From Microbacterium testaceum (lineage in GTDB: Bacteria > Actinomycetota > Actinomycetes > Actinomycetales > Microbacteriaceae), in NCBI RefSeq assembly GCF_029761935.1, contig NZ_CP121699.1, positions 1,550,001 to 1,614,000 on the forward strand: DNA of 64,000 nucleotides. The letters are read 5' to 3'. Below, in pieces: positions 11,392 through 20,998 of this stretch. A program made the position numbers and the translations under genes. Each line of letters begins with the position of its first letter. Position 1 is the first letter of the stretch. The notes beneath the pieces were generated by a model. It ran no database searches, had not been told where the DNA came from, and was given only the letters and a program-made list of their open reading frames with translations.

Positions 11392-11856
11392 TCACCCGAC
11401 CGAGAGCTGCGAGAAACCCCAGATCAACCATCCGACGCTGAACGCGATCGACACCACCGCGAGAGCGAGAGCCCAGACGGCGCCCCGGCGACTGTCGTGC
11501 GCCCGGCGAAGAGAGACGGTCGCGAGGATCGCCCCGACGACACCGATCGGCACCAGCCACCCGGTGAACAGCGCCGCCGCGAGGGCGATGATCGCCACCC
11601 CCAGGGCCCAGGGCGCGACGGACGGCGGCTTCGGCGGAACGGGCGGCGCGTACGGGATCAGATGATCGCCGAACGCGGCCATCTCGAGTTGAGCGGTCGG
11701 CAGGCGACCGTCGTCATCGTCACCCGCGTCGGGGGTCGTCATCTCGGAACCCGCCGCCCGGACGTCGGCGGGCAGAGGTGGCACGGGAGGCAGCTCGACC
11801 GCGGGGGCGACGTCCTCCTTGCGGGCCCGACGCGTGGGCGGTGGCACCTCGGTCAC
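11392..11856 (-). CDS. Small membrane protein with Pro-rich cytoplasmic N-terminus (DUF4190-like)
   Basis: The predicted 154-residue protein begins at GTG 11856, which overlaps the tsaD stop (GTGA). Residues 1-80 are hydrophilic, rich in Pro and acidic residues. Two or three membrane segments follow ([20 protein letters not shown], and [20 protein letters not shown] near the end) with a cytoplasmic [11 protein letters not shown] between them. The arrangement resembles DUF4190-type proteins. The function is unknown. It is the last gene of the tsaB-rimI-tsaD operon, and the overlap implies coupled translation. The same frame stays open far upstream inside tsaD, but only as an antisense-like shadow. 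Confidence 0.7.
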   Translation of the reverse strand: MTEVPPPTRRARKEDVAPAVELPPVPPLPADVRAAGSEMTTPDAGDDDDGRLPTAQLEMAAFGDHLIPYAPPVPPKPPSVAPWALGVAIIALAAALFTGWLVPIGVVGAILATVSLRRAHDSRRGAVWALALAVVSIAFSVGWLIWGFSQLSVG

Positions 11857-12953
11857 GGGGTGGCTCCCGCGCGCGGCGCCGGGGTCTCGGCATCCGGATC
11901 CTCCGCCACCTGGATCTCGGTGACGGGGAGCGTCGAATCGGCCCCGAAGGCGAGGGTCGAGGGGCGACGGCCCGACGAGATGAGCTCCGCAGCGAGCGCC
12001 GCGATCATCGCGCCGTTGTCGGTGCACAGCCGCAGCGGCGGGATGCGCACGGCGACCCCGGCGGCCGCCGCACGCTCGAGAGCGACATCGCGCAGGCGCT
12101 TGTTGGCGATCACGCCACCGCCGAGCAGCAGACGCGGCACGCCGTGCCGCGCGCACGCGTCGAGGGCCTTCGTCACGAGCACATCGACGACGGCCTCGCG
12201 GAACGACGCGGCGACATCGGCGACCGGAACGGGCTCCCCCGCGGCCTCGTGCTGCTCGACCCAGCGCGCCACGGCCGTCTTCAGCCCCGAGAACGAGAAG
12301 TCGTAGCGGTGCGATGCCATGTCGGAGGCGCGGGAGAGGCCGCGCGGGAAGCGGATCGCCGTCGGGTCGCCCTCGGCCGCGGCACGATCGATCTCGGGGC
12401 CACCGGGGTACGGGAGCTTCAGCAGGCGGGCGACTTTGTCGAACGCCTCGCCGGCCGCGTCGTCCATCGTCTCGCCGAGGAGCTCGACATCGCTCGTCAG
12501 GTCGCGCACCAGCAGGAGCGAGGTGTGCCCGCCGCTGACGAGCAGGGCGACGGTCGGGTACTCCAGCTCCCCCGCGTCGGCGTCGAGGATGTCGGCGGCG
12601 ATGTGCCCGACGAGGTGGTTGACGGCGTACAGCGGCTTGTCGAGGGCGACCGCGAGCCCCTTGGCGGCACCCACGCCGACCATCAGGGCACCCGCCAGGC
12701 CCGGCCCGCTCGTCACCGCCACGGCGTCGAGATCGGCCAGGGTCACACCGGCCTCGGCGAGAGCCGCGTCGATCGAGGGCTGCAGAGCCTCGAGGTGGGC
12801 GCGCGCGGCGACCTCGGGCACGACCCCGCCGTAGCGGGCGTGCTCGTCCATGCTCGAGGCGATCGTGTTGCTGAGCAGCTGCCTGCCGCGCACGATCCCG
12901 ATACCGGTCTCGTCGCAACTGGTCTCGATGCCGAGCACGACAGGCGCGTTCAT
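11853..12953 (-). CDS. tsaD: tRNA N6-threonylcarbamoyladenosine transferase TsaD
   Basis: Transfers the threonylcarbamoyl group to A37 of ANN-decoding tRNAs, with TsaB and TsaE, in the cytoplasm. Family marks: [10 protein letters not shown] at the N-terminus, metal-binding HLVGH near residue 109, [12 protein letters not shown] near residue 138 and GGGVIANK near residue 260. The start at ATG 12953 is chosen since it overlaps the rimI stop (TGATG) and GGAAAGGG lies about 9 nt upstream; a GTG 6 nt earlier is possible. At 366 residues it is slightly longer than usual because of an acidic Ala/Pro-rich tail. Confidence 0.96.
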   Translation of the reverse strand: MNAPVVLGIETSCDETGIGIVRGRQLLSNTIASSMDEHARYGGVVPEVAARAHLEALQPSIDAALAEAGVTLADLDAVAVTSGPGLAGALMVGVGAAKGLAVALDKPLYAVNHLVGHIAADILDADAGELEYPTVALLVSGGHTSLLLVRDLTSDVELLGETMDDAAGEAFDKVARLLKLPYPGGPEIDRAAAEGDPTAIRFPRGLSRASDMASHRYDFSFSGLKTAVARWVEQHEAAGEPVPVADVAASFREAVVDVLVTKALDACARHGVPRLLLGGGVIANKRLRDVALERAAAAGVAVRIPPLRLCTDNGAMIAALAAELISSGRRPSTLAFGADSTLPVTEIQVAEDPDAETPAPRAGATP

Positions 12954-13519
12954 CAGCACCAGCCCTTTCCGGTGGTGGTCGGGGAGGACGGCGCCTCCGC
13001 GCCGTCGACGGGCGGAGAGCTCTCGGGCGAGGCGGATGCGGGGGCCGTCGGCTCCGCCCGCCGGGCGACCCAGCCGCGCAGGTTCAACTGCATCACGATC
13101 GCGTCGACGTCGTCGGGTTGGTAGTAGCGGGGGCGACGCCCCACCTCGGCGAACCCCTCCGAGAGGTACAGCTTCTGGGCGACGGGATTGTCGGCGCGCA
13201 CCTCGAGGAACACGTCGTGGACCCCGCGGCGCGCGGCCTCGTCGAGCAGAGCGGTCAGCAGGGCTCGGCCCCGCCCCCGACCCCGCGCGGCCTCGGAGAC
13301 CGTGATGGTCTGGATGTCGGCATCCCGAGCCCCGCGCACGGCGCGCAGACCCGCGTAGCCGAGGACCCGCCCTGCCTCTTCGGCGACGACGTACCAGCCG
13401 TGCGGCGACGCGAGCTCCTCACGCATCATCGCCGGGCTCCACGCGTCGGTCGGGAACGAGGCGTGCTCGAGCGCCATGATCCCGTCGAGGTCGGCGACGG
13501 TGGCGGTCCGCGTCGCCAT
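12953..13519 (-). CDS. rimI: Ribosomal protein-alanine acetyltransferase RimI
   Basis: A GNAT-fold N-acetyltransferase that in other bacteria acetylates the N-terminus of ribosomal protein S18. The acetyl-CoA loop [10 protein letters not shown] lies near residue 80, followed by [20 protein letters not shown], the typical RimI motif. It is 188 residues long; about 40 C-terminal residues (Pro/Ser/Thr-rich) extend beyond the usual 145-155 and look disordered. It sits between tsaB and tsaD with one-base TGATG junctions on both sides, the classic actinobacterial order. Confidence 0.92.
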   Translation of the reverse strand: MATRTATVADLDGIMALEHASFPTDAWSPAMMREELASPHGWYVVAEEAGRVLGYAGLRAVRGARDADIQTITVSEAARGRGRGRALLTALLDEAARRGVHDVFLEVRADNPVAQKLYLSEGFAEVGRRPRYYQPDDVDAIVMQLNLRGWVARRAEPTAPASASPESSPPVDGAEAPSSPTTTGKGWC

Positions 13520-14151
13520 CAGCTCACCCGCTTCGGCGCGTGGGCGGCGACGATGTCGGGGCTGCGCAGGTACAGGGGCTCCGAGTCCGCGAGCGTGCGG
13601 CCGGCGTCGAGGGCTCGCGCCGCGGCGAGCGCGATCATCGCGGCCGACACGATCGTGGCGTCGTACCGACGCGCACCGGCCGCATCGAGCCGGGCGTCGA
13701 GGTCGTCACGGGGGCTCAGCTGCGCGCCGGAGACCCGAACGGGAAGACCGTCGTCGTCGATGCCCTCGTAGACGCTGTAGGCGAACTCCTTGCGGCGGGC
13801 GTCGGTGACGACGGCGAACCGACCGGTGTCGCCGCCCGTCAACGCGTCGGAGAGGAGAACTCCGAGGGCGACACCGTCGTGGCTCGGCACGGGGACGACG
13901 GGCACCCCGCGCCCGAGGGCGTAGACGCGGGCCGTGGCGATGCCCACTCGCAGCCCGGTGAACGGCCCGGGGCCCATGCCGATCGCGACGTGCGTGGGGG
14001 CGGGCGCTCCGGCGGTCGCGCGGACCAGCAGATCGCCGATCATCTCCGCGTGGCCGAGAGGATTGCCGCTCTGCTCGTCGGCGAGCACTTCCCCGTCGCG
14101 GGCGATCGCGGCGACGGCGGTGCCGAGCGAGGTGTCGATGCCGAGAATCAC
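13519..14151 (-). CDS. tsaB: tRNA threonylcarbamoyladenosine biosynthesis protein TsaB
   Basis: A 210-residue ASKHA-fold partner of TsaD, lacking catalytic metal histidines. It has ILGIDTSLGTAVAAI at the N-terminus, then GMGPGPFTGLRVGIATA near residue 65, the family's hallmark. The GTG at 14151 gives the family start; upstream codons in the same frame are not conserved-looking. The downstream junction with rimI is TGATG. A rightward hydrolase gene separates it from tsaE, so the t6A genes form two units here. Confidence 0.94.
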   Translation of the reverse strand: MILGIDTSLGTAVAAIARDGEVLADEQSGNPLGHAEMIGDLLVRATAGAPAPTHVAIGMGPGPFTGLRVGIATARVYALGRGVPVVPVPSHDGVALGVLLSDALTGGDTGRFAVVTDARRKEFAYSVYEGIDDDGLPVRVSGAQLSPRDDLDARLDAAGARRYDATIVSAAMIALAAARALDAGRTLADSEPLYLRSPDIVAAHAPKRVS

Positions 14152-14215
14152 GGTTCCAGGGTATCCGCCCCCTCTCCACGGCATCCGACCGCGCCCTCCG
14201 CTCCGAAGAAAGGGC

Positions 14216-15184
14216 ATGGATGCCGACGACCTGGAGCTACGGCGCGTCGTGGTCCCCACCGGGGTGGGGCCGCTGGTGGTGCACGCCGGCCGTCGGTCGG
14301 GCAGCCCGGTGGCGACGATCCTGGTGCACGGCGCCGCGGGGTCGTGGCGCACCTGGGGTGACTTGATCACGGCATCCGACGGTCTCCGGCTCCCCCTGTC
14401 GGACATCGTCGCGATCGACCTGCCCGGCTGGGGCGAGACGCCTGGGCCCGTGCCGGAGCCGGCCGAGATCGCCGTGGCGGTCGCTGCAGCCGCTCGCGCG
14501 CTCGGCTACCCGCGTTGGCGCGTGGTCGGGCATTCCCTCGGCGGCGTGATCGCTCTCGACGTCGCCGCCCGCTTCCCCCGCGAAACCGTCGCGGTCGGGG
14601 TCGTCTCACCGAGCGGAGCGGGGGCGCGGGCCATCGCGCGGCACCCTGTCCGCAGCGCCGCCCGGCTGCCCTGGTTGGCGGGCATGGTGCTCGCGATGCG
14701 GGTGCTGCGCGGGCTCGGCCCCCTCGCCCGCCCGCTGCTGCGCCTGCTGCGTCGTACCGGCGCGTTGCGTCGTCTCGCGCGACCGCTGTTCCGGCACCCC
14801 GAGCGTGTGGATCGGTCGGTGACCGACGACCTCGCCGAGGAGATCCGCCCGTCGGCCTTTCTCGCCGCGGCGCACCTCTCGACCGGCCACGACGACGGCG
14901 TCTGGCGTCGGATCACCTGTCCGGTGCGATCGGTGCGGGGCGCGCACGACGTGTTCGTCGCCGAGCGCGACGCTCGGGAATGGGGGCGCCTCATGAACGA
15001 TTACGACGATCGCGTCCTCGACGACAGCGGGCACTTCGCCCACGTCGAGCAGCCGGTCGAGACGCTCCAGGCCCTGCGCGAGGTGTGGGCGGCCGACCGC
15101 GCTCCGGCGCCTCGCGGAGGATCCGGACGTCCCCGCTCGTCCATCGCGCGGCGCTCGAACCTCAGGGGCGACGCGAGATCGTGA
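14216..15184 (+). CDS. Alpha/beta-fold hydrolase
   Basis: A 322-residue hydrolase with the oxyanion segment LVHGAAGSWRTW near residue 43, nucleophile elbow GHSLGG near residue 110 (Ser nucleophile), an acidic residue in the late RGAHDVF segment and a final His in DDSGHFAHVEQP near residue 275. A basic cap region (residues about 155-190) is rich in Arg and Leu. The substrate is unknown. The ATG at 14216 has AAGAAAGGG upstream. Its 3' end overlaps tsaE by 23 bp on the opposite strand. It interrupts the t6A gene cluster. Confidence 0.85.
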   Translation: MDADDLELRRVVVPTGVGPLVVHAGRRSGSPVATILVHGAAGSWRTWGDLITASDGLRLPLSDIVAIDLPGWGETPGPVPEPAEIAVAVAAAARALGYPRWRVVGHSLGGVIALDVAARFPRETVAVGVVSPSGAGARAIARHPVRSAARLPWLAGMVLAMRVLRGLGPLARPLLRLLRRTGALRRLARPLFRHPERVDRSVTDDLAEEIRPSAFLAAAHLSTGHDDGVWRRITCPVRSVRGAHDVFVAERDAREWGRLMNDYDDRVLDDSGHFAHVEQPVETLQALREVWAADRAPAPRGGSGRPRSSIARRSNLRGDARS

Positions 15185-15665
15185 CCCGGCGCGGGGCGTC
15201 GGCGTCGAGTTCGACGGTGTGCACCGCGATCTCGCCGCACGCGTTGTCGACGCCTCGGCCCCCGACCTGACGATCGATCTCGATCTCCCACCACGAATCG
15301 GCGAGGTATTCGGCGACACCGCGACCCCACTCGACGATCACCGCCGACCCCGCGACGTCGATGTCGAGGTCGTCGAGCTCGACGGCGGCTCCGAGCCGGT
15401 AGGCGTCCACGTGCACCAGCGGCGTCCCGCCGACCAGAGAGGGGTGAGTGCGGGCGATCACGAACGTGGGGCTCTGAACGGGACCCCGGATGCCGAGACC
15501 CTCGCCGATTCCGCGGGTCAGGGTCGTCTTGCCGGCACCGAGCGGACCGGTGAGCACGACGACGTCGCCCGGCTCGAGAGCGCGGCCGATGCTCCGTCCG
15601 AGCTCCTCCATGTCGCCCGGGCCCTCGACGATCCTCTCGCCCAGCACAATCTCGGGAACGCTCAC
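15162..15665 (-). CDS. tsaE: tRNA threonylcarbamoyladenosine biosynthesis ATPase TsaE
   Basis: A small P-loop ATPase that powers the TsaB-TsaD complex. Its 167 residues carry Walker A GPLGAGKTTLTRG near residue 38, QSPTFVIAR (switch), HVDAYRL near residue 87 and VEWG near residue 110, all characteristic. The GTG start at 15665 overlaps the alr stop (GTGA), so it is coupled to alr. The frame stays open upstream inside alr but only as a shadow. Confidence 0.94.
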   Translation of the reverse strand: MSVPEIVLGERIVEGPGDMEELGRSIGRALEPGDVVVLTGPLGAGKTTLTRGIGEGLGIRGPVQSPTFVIARTHPSLVGGTPLVHVDAYRLGAAVELDDLDIDVAGSAVIVEWGRGVAEYLADSWWEIEIDRQVGGRGVDNACGEIAVHTVELDADAPRRVTISRRP

Positions 15666-16783
15666 GCGCGGACCTCCCGTCGGGGCACGCGCGCTCCCAC
15701 GCGCGTGACGATCTCGTAATCGATGGTTCCGGCGGCATCCGCCCAGTCCCGTGCGGCGGGGACGCCCAGCGTCGGATCGCCGAAGAGCACCACCTCGTCG
15801 CCCACCGCGACCGGGTGATCGCCCACGTCGACGACGAACTGATCCATCGCGATCCGCCCCGCCACCTCGAAACGGCGACCGTTGATCGACACCGGCCCGC
15901 GCCCCGAGGCCTGCCGGGGCACGCCGTCGGCGTAGCCGAGCGGCACCAGGGCGAGCGTCGTCTCGCGCTCCGTGCGGTGGTCGTAGCCGTACGAGACGCC
16001 CGTGCCCGCGGGCACGCGCCGCACCGCCGCGACCGCGCCGCGCAGGGTCATCGCGGGGCGCAGCCCCAGGTCGGCGGACGAGCGGTCGTCGAAGGGCGAG
16101 ATGCCATACAGGCCGATGCCGATGCGCACGCACCCCAGGCGGGTCTCGGGCAGGGCGATGGCGGCGTTCGTGGCCGCGAGATGACGCAGCGGGGGGTTCA
16201 GCCCCACCGAGGCCGCAAGCACCACGCCCTCTTCGAAGCGCGCGAGGGCGGCACGATCGTCGTCGACACTCGTGTTCGACAGGTGCGAGAACAAACCGAC
16301 GACCCGAAGTCGCCCGATGCGTTCGAGTCGCGCGGCCTCGGAGAACACCGTGCGCCAGTCGGCCGGAGCGATGCCGTTGCGCGACAGCCCCGTCTCGATC
16401 TTCAGGTGCACGACGGCGGGACGCTCACCATGGGCGGCGTCGGCCGCGCGGAGGAGCTGATCGATGTCGGAGATCCCCAGCTCGACCTCCTCGCGCACGG
16501 CCTCGACGAACGAGGCCCCCGGTGCGTGCAGCCAGGCGAACAGGGGCGCGGTGATGCCCGCGCGACGCAGCGCCAACGCCTCGTCGATGTCGGACACGCC
16601 GATGCGCGTCGCTCCCCCGCGCAGAGCAGCAGTCGCGGCGCGGTACGCCCCGTGCCCGTAGCCGGCGGCCTTGACCACCGCGATGATCTCGGACCCCGTC
16701 AGCGCGCGCAGGTGACGCACGTTCTCGGTGATCGCGTCGACGTCGATGACGGCTTCGCGCAGCACTCCCGGTTGCATCGTCAT
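15662..16783 (-). CDS. alr: Alanine racemase
   Basis: PLP enzyme interconverting L- and D-alanine for peptidoglycan, 373 residues. It is a fold-type III barrel followed by a beta domain. The PLP lysine is in VVKAAGYGHG near residue 38, where most family members have K-A-D-(A/G)-YGHG, so the Asp after Lys-Ala is Ala here. The catalytic tyrosine region is LVPLGYADGVPR near residue 270, with MDQFVVD later. The start ATG overlaps the acpS stop (ATGA). Order is acpS-alr-tsaE, coupled by overlaps. Confidence 0.95.
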   Translation of the reverse strand: MTMQPGVLREAVIDVDAITENVRHLRALTGSEIIAVVKAAGYGHGAYRAATAALRGGATRIGVSDIDEALALRRAGITAPLFAWLHAPGASFVEAVREEVELGISDIDQLLRAADAAHGERPAVVHLKIETGLSRNGIAPADWRTVFSEAARLERIGRLRVVGLFSHLSNTSVDDDRAALARFEEGVVLAASVGLNPPLRHLAATNAAIALPETRLGCVRIGIGLYGISPFDDRSSADLGLRPAMTLRGAVAAVRRVPAGTGVSYGYDHRTERETTLALVPLGYADGVPRQASGRGPVSINGRRFEVAGRIAMDQFVVDVGDHPVAVGDEVVLFGDPTLGVPAARDWADAAGTIDYEIVTRVGARVPRREVRA

Positions 16784-17187
16784 GCGCGGTCCTCTCGGAG
16801 GGGCGGGATTCGGGATGCCGACGACTCGGCGCCGGCACGCGCCTCGGCGATGACGTACGCCGTCGCCAGGCCCGCGTCGTGCGACATCGACAGGTGCAGG
16901 GCGGTGATGCCCCGCGCGGCGACCGTCGCGGCGGTCTCTCCGCTCAGCGAGAAGACGGGGCGTCCGGACGCCTCAGAGGTGACCTCGATGTCGGTCCAGT
17001 GCACGCCGTCCGACCCGCCGAGCGCCTTGATCAAGGCCTCTTTCGCGGCGTACCGGGCGGCCAGGGAACGGGGCTTCAGCACGCGCTCCGAGGCCGAGAA
17101 CAGACGAGGCAGCAGCCGGGGCGTCCGCTCCAGGTGCTCCTCGAACCGCGGCACGTCGACGAGGTCGACGCCGATACCGACGATCAT
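16780..17187 (-). CDS. acpS: Holo-[acyl-carrier-protein] synthase AcpS
   Basis: Transfers 4'-phosphopantetheine from CoA to acyl carrier protein. The protein is 135 residues: GIGVDLVDVPRFEEHLER holds the Mg-binding Asp, RYAAKEALIKALG near residue 45 holds the Glu/Lys pair, and LHLSMSHDAGLATAYV is near residue 97. About 15 extra C-terminal residues follow. It is first in the acpS-alr-tsaE operon. A spacer of about 100 bp, mostly the glmS terminator, separates it from glmS. Confidence 0.95.
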   Translation of the reverse strand: MIVGIGVDLVDVPRFEEHLERTPRLLPRLFSASERVLKPRSLAARYAAKEALIKALGGSDGVHWTDIEVTSEASGRPVFSLSGETAATVAARGITALHLSMSHDAGLATAYVIAEARAGAESSASRIPPLREDRA

Positions 17188-17246
17188 GCGCCCTCCCCTC
17201 CTGCCATCCCTCTATTCTGCCGGTGCCCGCCGACACCGAGACGACG

Positions 17247-17280
17247 AAGGGGCCGGATGCCACGGCATCCGGCCCCTTTT
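17247..17280 (-). terminator. Terminator of glmS with GGATGCC/GGCATCC stem top
   Basis: A perfect 15-bp stem (17247-17261 with 17264-17278) followed, on the plus strand, by TTTT. On the minus strand it lies just past the glmS stop. It contains the recurrent GGATGCC/GGCATCC pair. Confidence 0.8.
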
Positions 17281-17291
17281 CGACGCGAGGT

Positions 17292-19142
<1,851 letters not shown>

Positions 19143-19152
19143 GGGGTCGATT

Positions 19153-20190
19153 CTACGTGGCGGGGCTGAGCAAACCCCTCCGCACCGAGCCGAGGCGCGA
19201 ACCCAGCCTGATCCATGACTCGTCGCGGACGAGGAGCAGGTCGAGGGCGATCATCGCGAGCGAGAACGGCCACAGCCCCAGCAGGATCGCGATGCTCAGG
19301 TGCATTCCGGTGATGACGAACACCGCCGCGTAGCGCGTCGGCTTCCACAGGATGAGCACCGGGAACAGCATCTGCACCCAGAGCGCGGTCCAGGTCGCGA
19401 GCGCCACGACGGGCGCCGACTGCCAGGCGAGCTGGCTGAGGGCGGGGAGGACGTGGAACTGCTCGATGCTCAGCGCGTAGTAGATCGCCGTCCCGTCCAG
19501 CCATTCCTCCCCCTGGAACTTCAACACGCTCGAGACGAGGTAGACGAGCAGGATCTGGAACACGCAGAGGATGAGCACCGTGTTGTGGGCCCAGATCGCC
19601 AGCCACGGCGGCACCCATGTCGGCATCCGTCCGGAAAGACGGGAGGGCCGGATGCCGCGGCGCCGGCGCATCCACGCATCCACCGAGAAGTGCCGACTCA
19701 GGTCGGCGAAGACGACGAAGAAGAGCACGATCCGCATGAGCGTGTCTCCGCCGTTGCCGAGCAGCGTGCTGTTGGTCGAGAGCCCCACCCAGAACACGAG
19801 CAGGAGCGGGGTCACCCACCGCGTCCGGAACCCCACGACGAACAGGACGGCGAGGGCCAGCAGCACGTGGAACGAGAGGTCGAAGACCACCGCGTTGTCT
19901 TTCGGGAAGAGCATCCGCAGCGGTTCCCACCACCCTCGCCGGTTGGCTTCGGGGTCGACCCACCAGGCTCCGGCGCCCCAGAGGTAGTGGCGGTCGGCGT
20001 AGCTCGGCACCAGGACGATCAGCATCGCGACGCCGAAGAGCACGCGGAGGACGGAGAAGCCGATCGTCGAATGCTTCCGCCCGGTCAGCCAGAGCTGCAG
20101 GCGCGGCCACAGCGTCGAAAGCGCGACGCGGTCTCGCCGGCCGGTCGTCGCGATGGTCTTCTCGTCGTCGACGGATGCCGATCGGCTCAT
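19153..20190 (-). CDS. HTTM-domain membrane protein (vitamin K-dependent gamma-carboxylase-like)
   Basis: A 345-residue protein with about seven to nine membrane segments. Landmarks of the HTTM family: FSVLRVLFGVAMLIVLVP near residue 45, YLWGAGAWWVDPEA near residue 70, and conserved KFQGEEWLDGTAIYYAL near residue 225. HTTM proteins share the membrane part of gamma-glutamyl carboxylase; most bacterial ones lack the lumenal domain and have unknown activity, as here. The ATG overlaps the stop of the DUF5819 gene (ATGA). Adjacent DUF5819 and HTTM genes occur in other Actinobacteria, so the two products probably act together. Confidence 0.88.
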   Translation of the reverse strand: MSRSASVDDEKTIATTGRRDRVALSTLWPRLQLWLTGRKHSTIGFSVLRVLFGVAMLIVLVPSYADRHYLWGAGAWWVDPEANRRGWWEPLRMLFPKDNAVVFDLSFHVLLALAVLFVVGFRTRWVTPLLLVFWVGLSTNSTLLGNGGDTLMRIVLFFVVFADLSRHFSVDAWMRRRRGIRPSRLSGRMPTWVPPWLAIWAHNTVLILCVFQILLVYLVSSVLKFQGEEWLDGTAIYYALSIEQFHVLPALSQLAWQSAPVVALATWTALWVQMLFPVLILWKPTRYAAVFVITGMHLSIAILLGLWPFSLAMIALDLLLVRDESWIRLGSRLGSVRRGLLSPAT

Positions 20191-20996
20191 CGTCCCGTGT
20201 ACCTCTCGATGACCTCGTCGTAGATGGCCTGCACCTCATCCGACGGCTCGACCGCAGGTTGCCGCCACCCGAACGTCGTGTACGAGGGTTCCGTCTGGCG
20301 CTTCGTGTCGAAGCGGTGGGTGAAGTCGTTGGGCCGATCGTGCTCGATGCGCCACCGGACGCGCTCCACGTCGTGGTCGAAGTACGCACTGCCGAAGGCG
20401 GACGAGAAGCGCACGAGCATGTAGTCGTACCGCAGGTAGCTCACCAGAGCGGCGCGGCTGCCCCCGAGATCGTCGAGCTCCTCGAGCAACGCCGACGGGT
20501 CCATCGGCGCGAAGGCGCCGTCGTTGACGCGGCGGATGAAGGTGTCGCGGACGCGATCCCTCTGGTCGGCGCTGAGCGCCTGGTACCGCGTCAGGTAGGT
20601 CTGAGCGGCGTTGAAGCTGTTCTTCGAGATCCGCGACGGAGTCGGGATGCCGCGCGCCGCGGAGAACTCCGCGTCGGTGACGTCGACCCATTCGCTGCGC
20701 TGGAGCTCGCCATCCTCCCGCCACTGCACCTGGATCTGGAGCGAGCGGTTCACCTTCATGATGTTCGGAGCGAACACGTTCCACCGTTGCTGGAAGTATG
20801 GGGCGAAGGCGGCCGACACGGCGGGACGCGTCGGGCTCGAGGGGATCGTGAACGACACCGCCACGAAGGCGTAGCCGAGGACGATGGCGAGGGTCATGGC
20901 GGCGGCGACCGCCGCCATGACCCCACCCGACCGCCGGGCGGAGGAAGGCCCCTCCGACACCCCCGCTTCGGGGGCCTCCTCCGCCGTGGTGGTCAT
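20187..20996 (-). CDS. DUF5819-family membrane-anchored protein
   Basis: A 269-residue protein with one N-terminal membrane segment (VMAAVAAAMTLAIVLGYAFV, residues about 27-46) and an extracytoplasmic domain. YFQQRWNVFAPNIMKVNRSL near residue 70 is the family's signature. The rest includes RISKNSFNAAQTYLTRYQA and a conserved-looking FGSAYFDHDVERVRWRIE. The function is unknown. The ATG at 20996 lies 2 nt after the surface-protein stop, and the stop overlaps the HTTM start, so the three genes are one transcript. Confidence 0.85.
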   Translation of the reverse strand: MTTTAEEAPEAGVSEGPSSARRSGGVMAAVAAAMTLAIVLGYAFVAVSFTIPSSPTRPAVSAAFAPYFQQRWNVFAPNIMKVNRSLQIQVQWREDGELQRSEWVDVTDAEFSAARGIPTPSRISKNSFNAAQTYLTRYQALSADQRDRVRDTFIRRVNDGAFAPMDPSALLEELDDLGGSRAALVSYLRYDYMLVRFSSAFGSAYFDHDVERVRWRIEHDRPNDFTHRFDTKRQTEPSYTTFGWRQPAVEPSDEVQAIYDEVIERYTGR

Positions 20997-20998
20997 CG

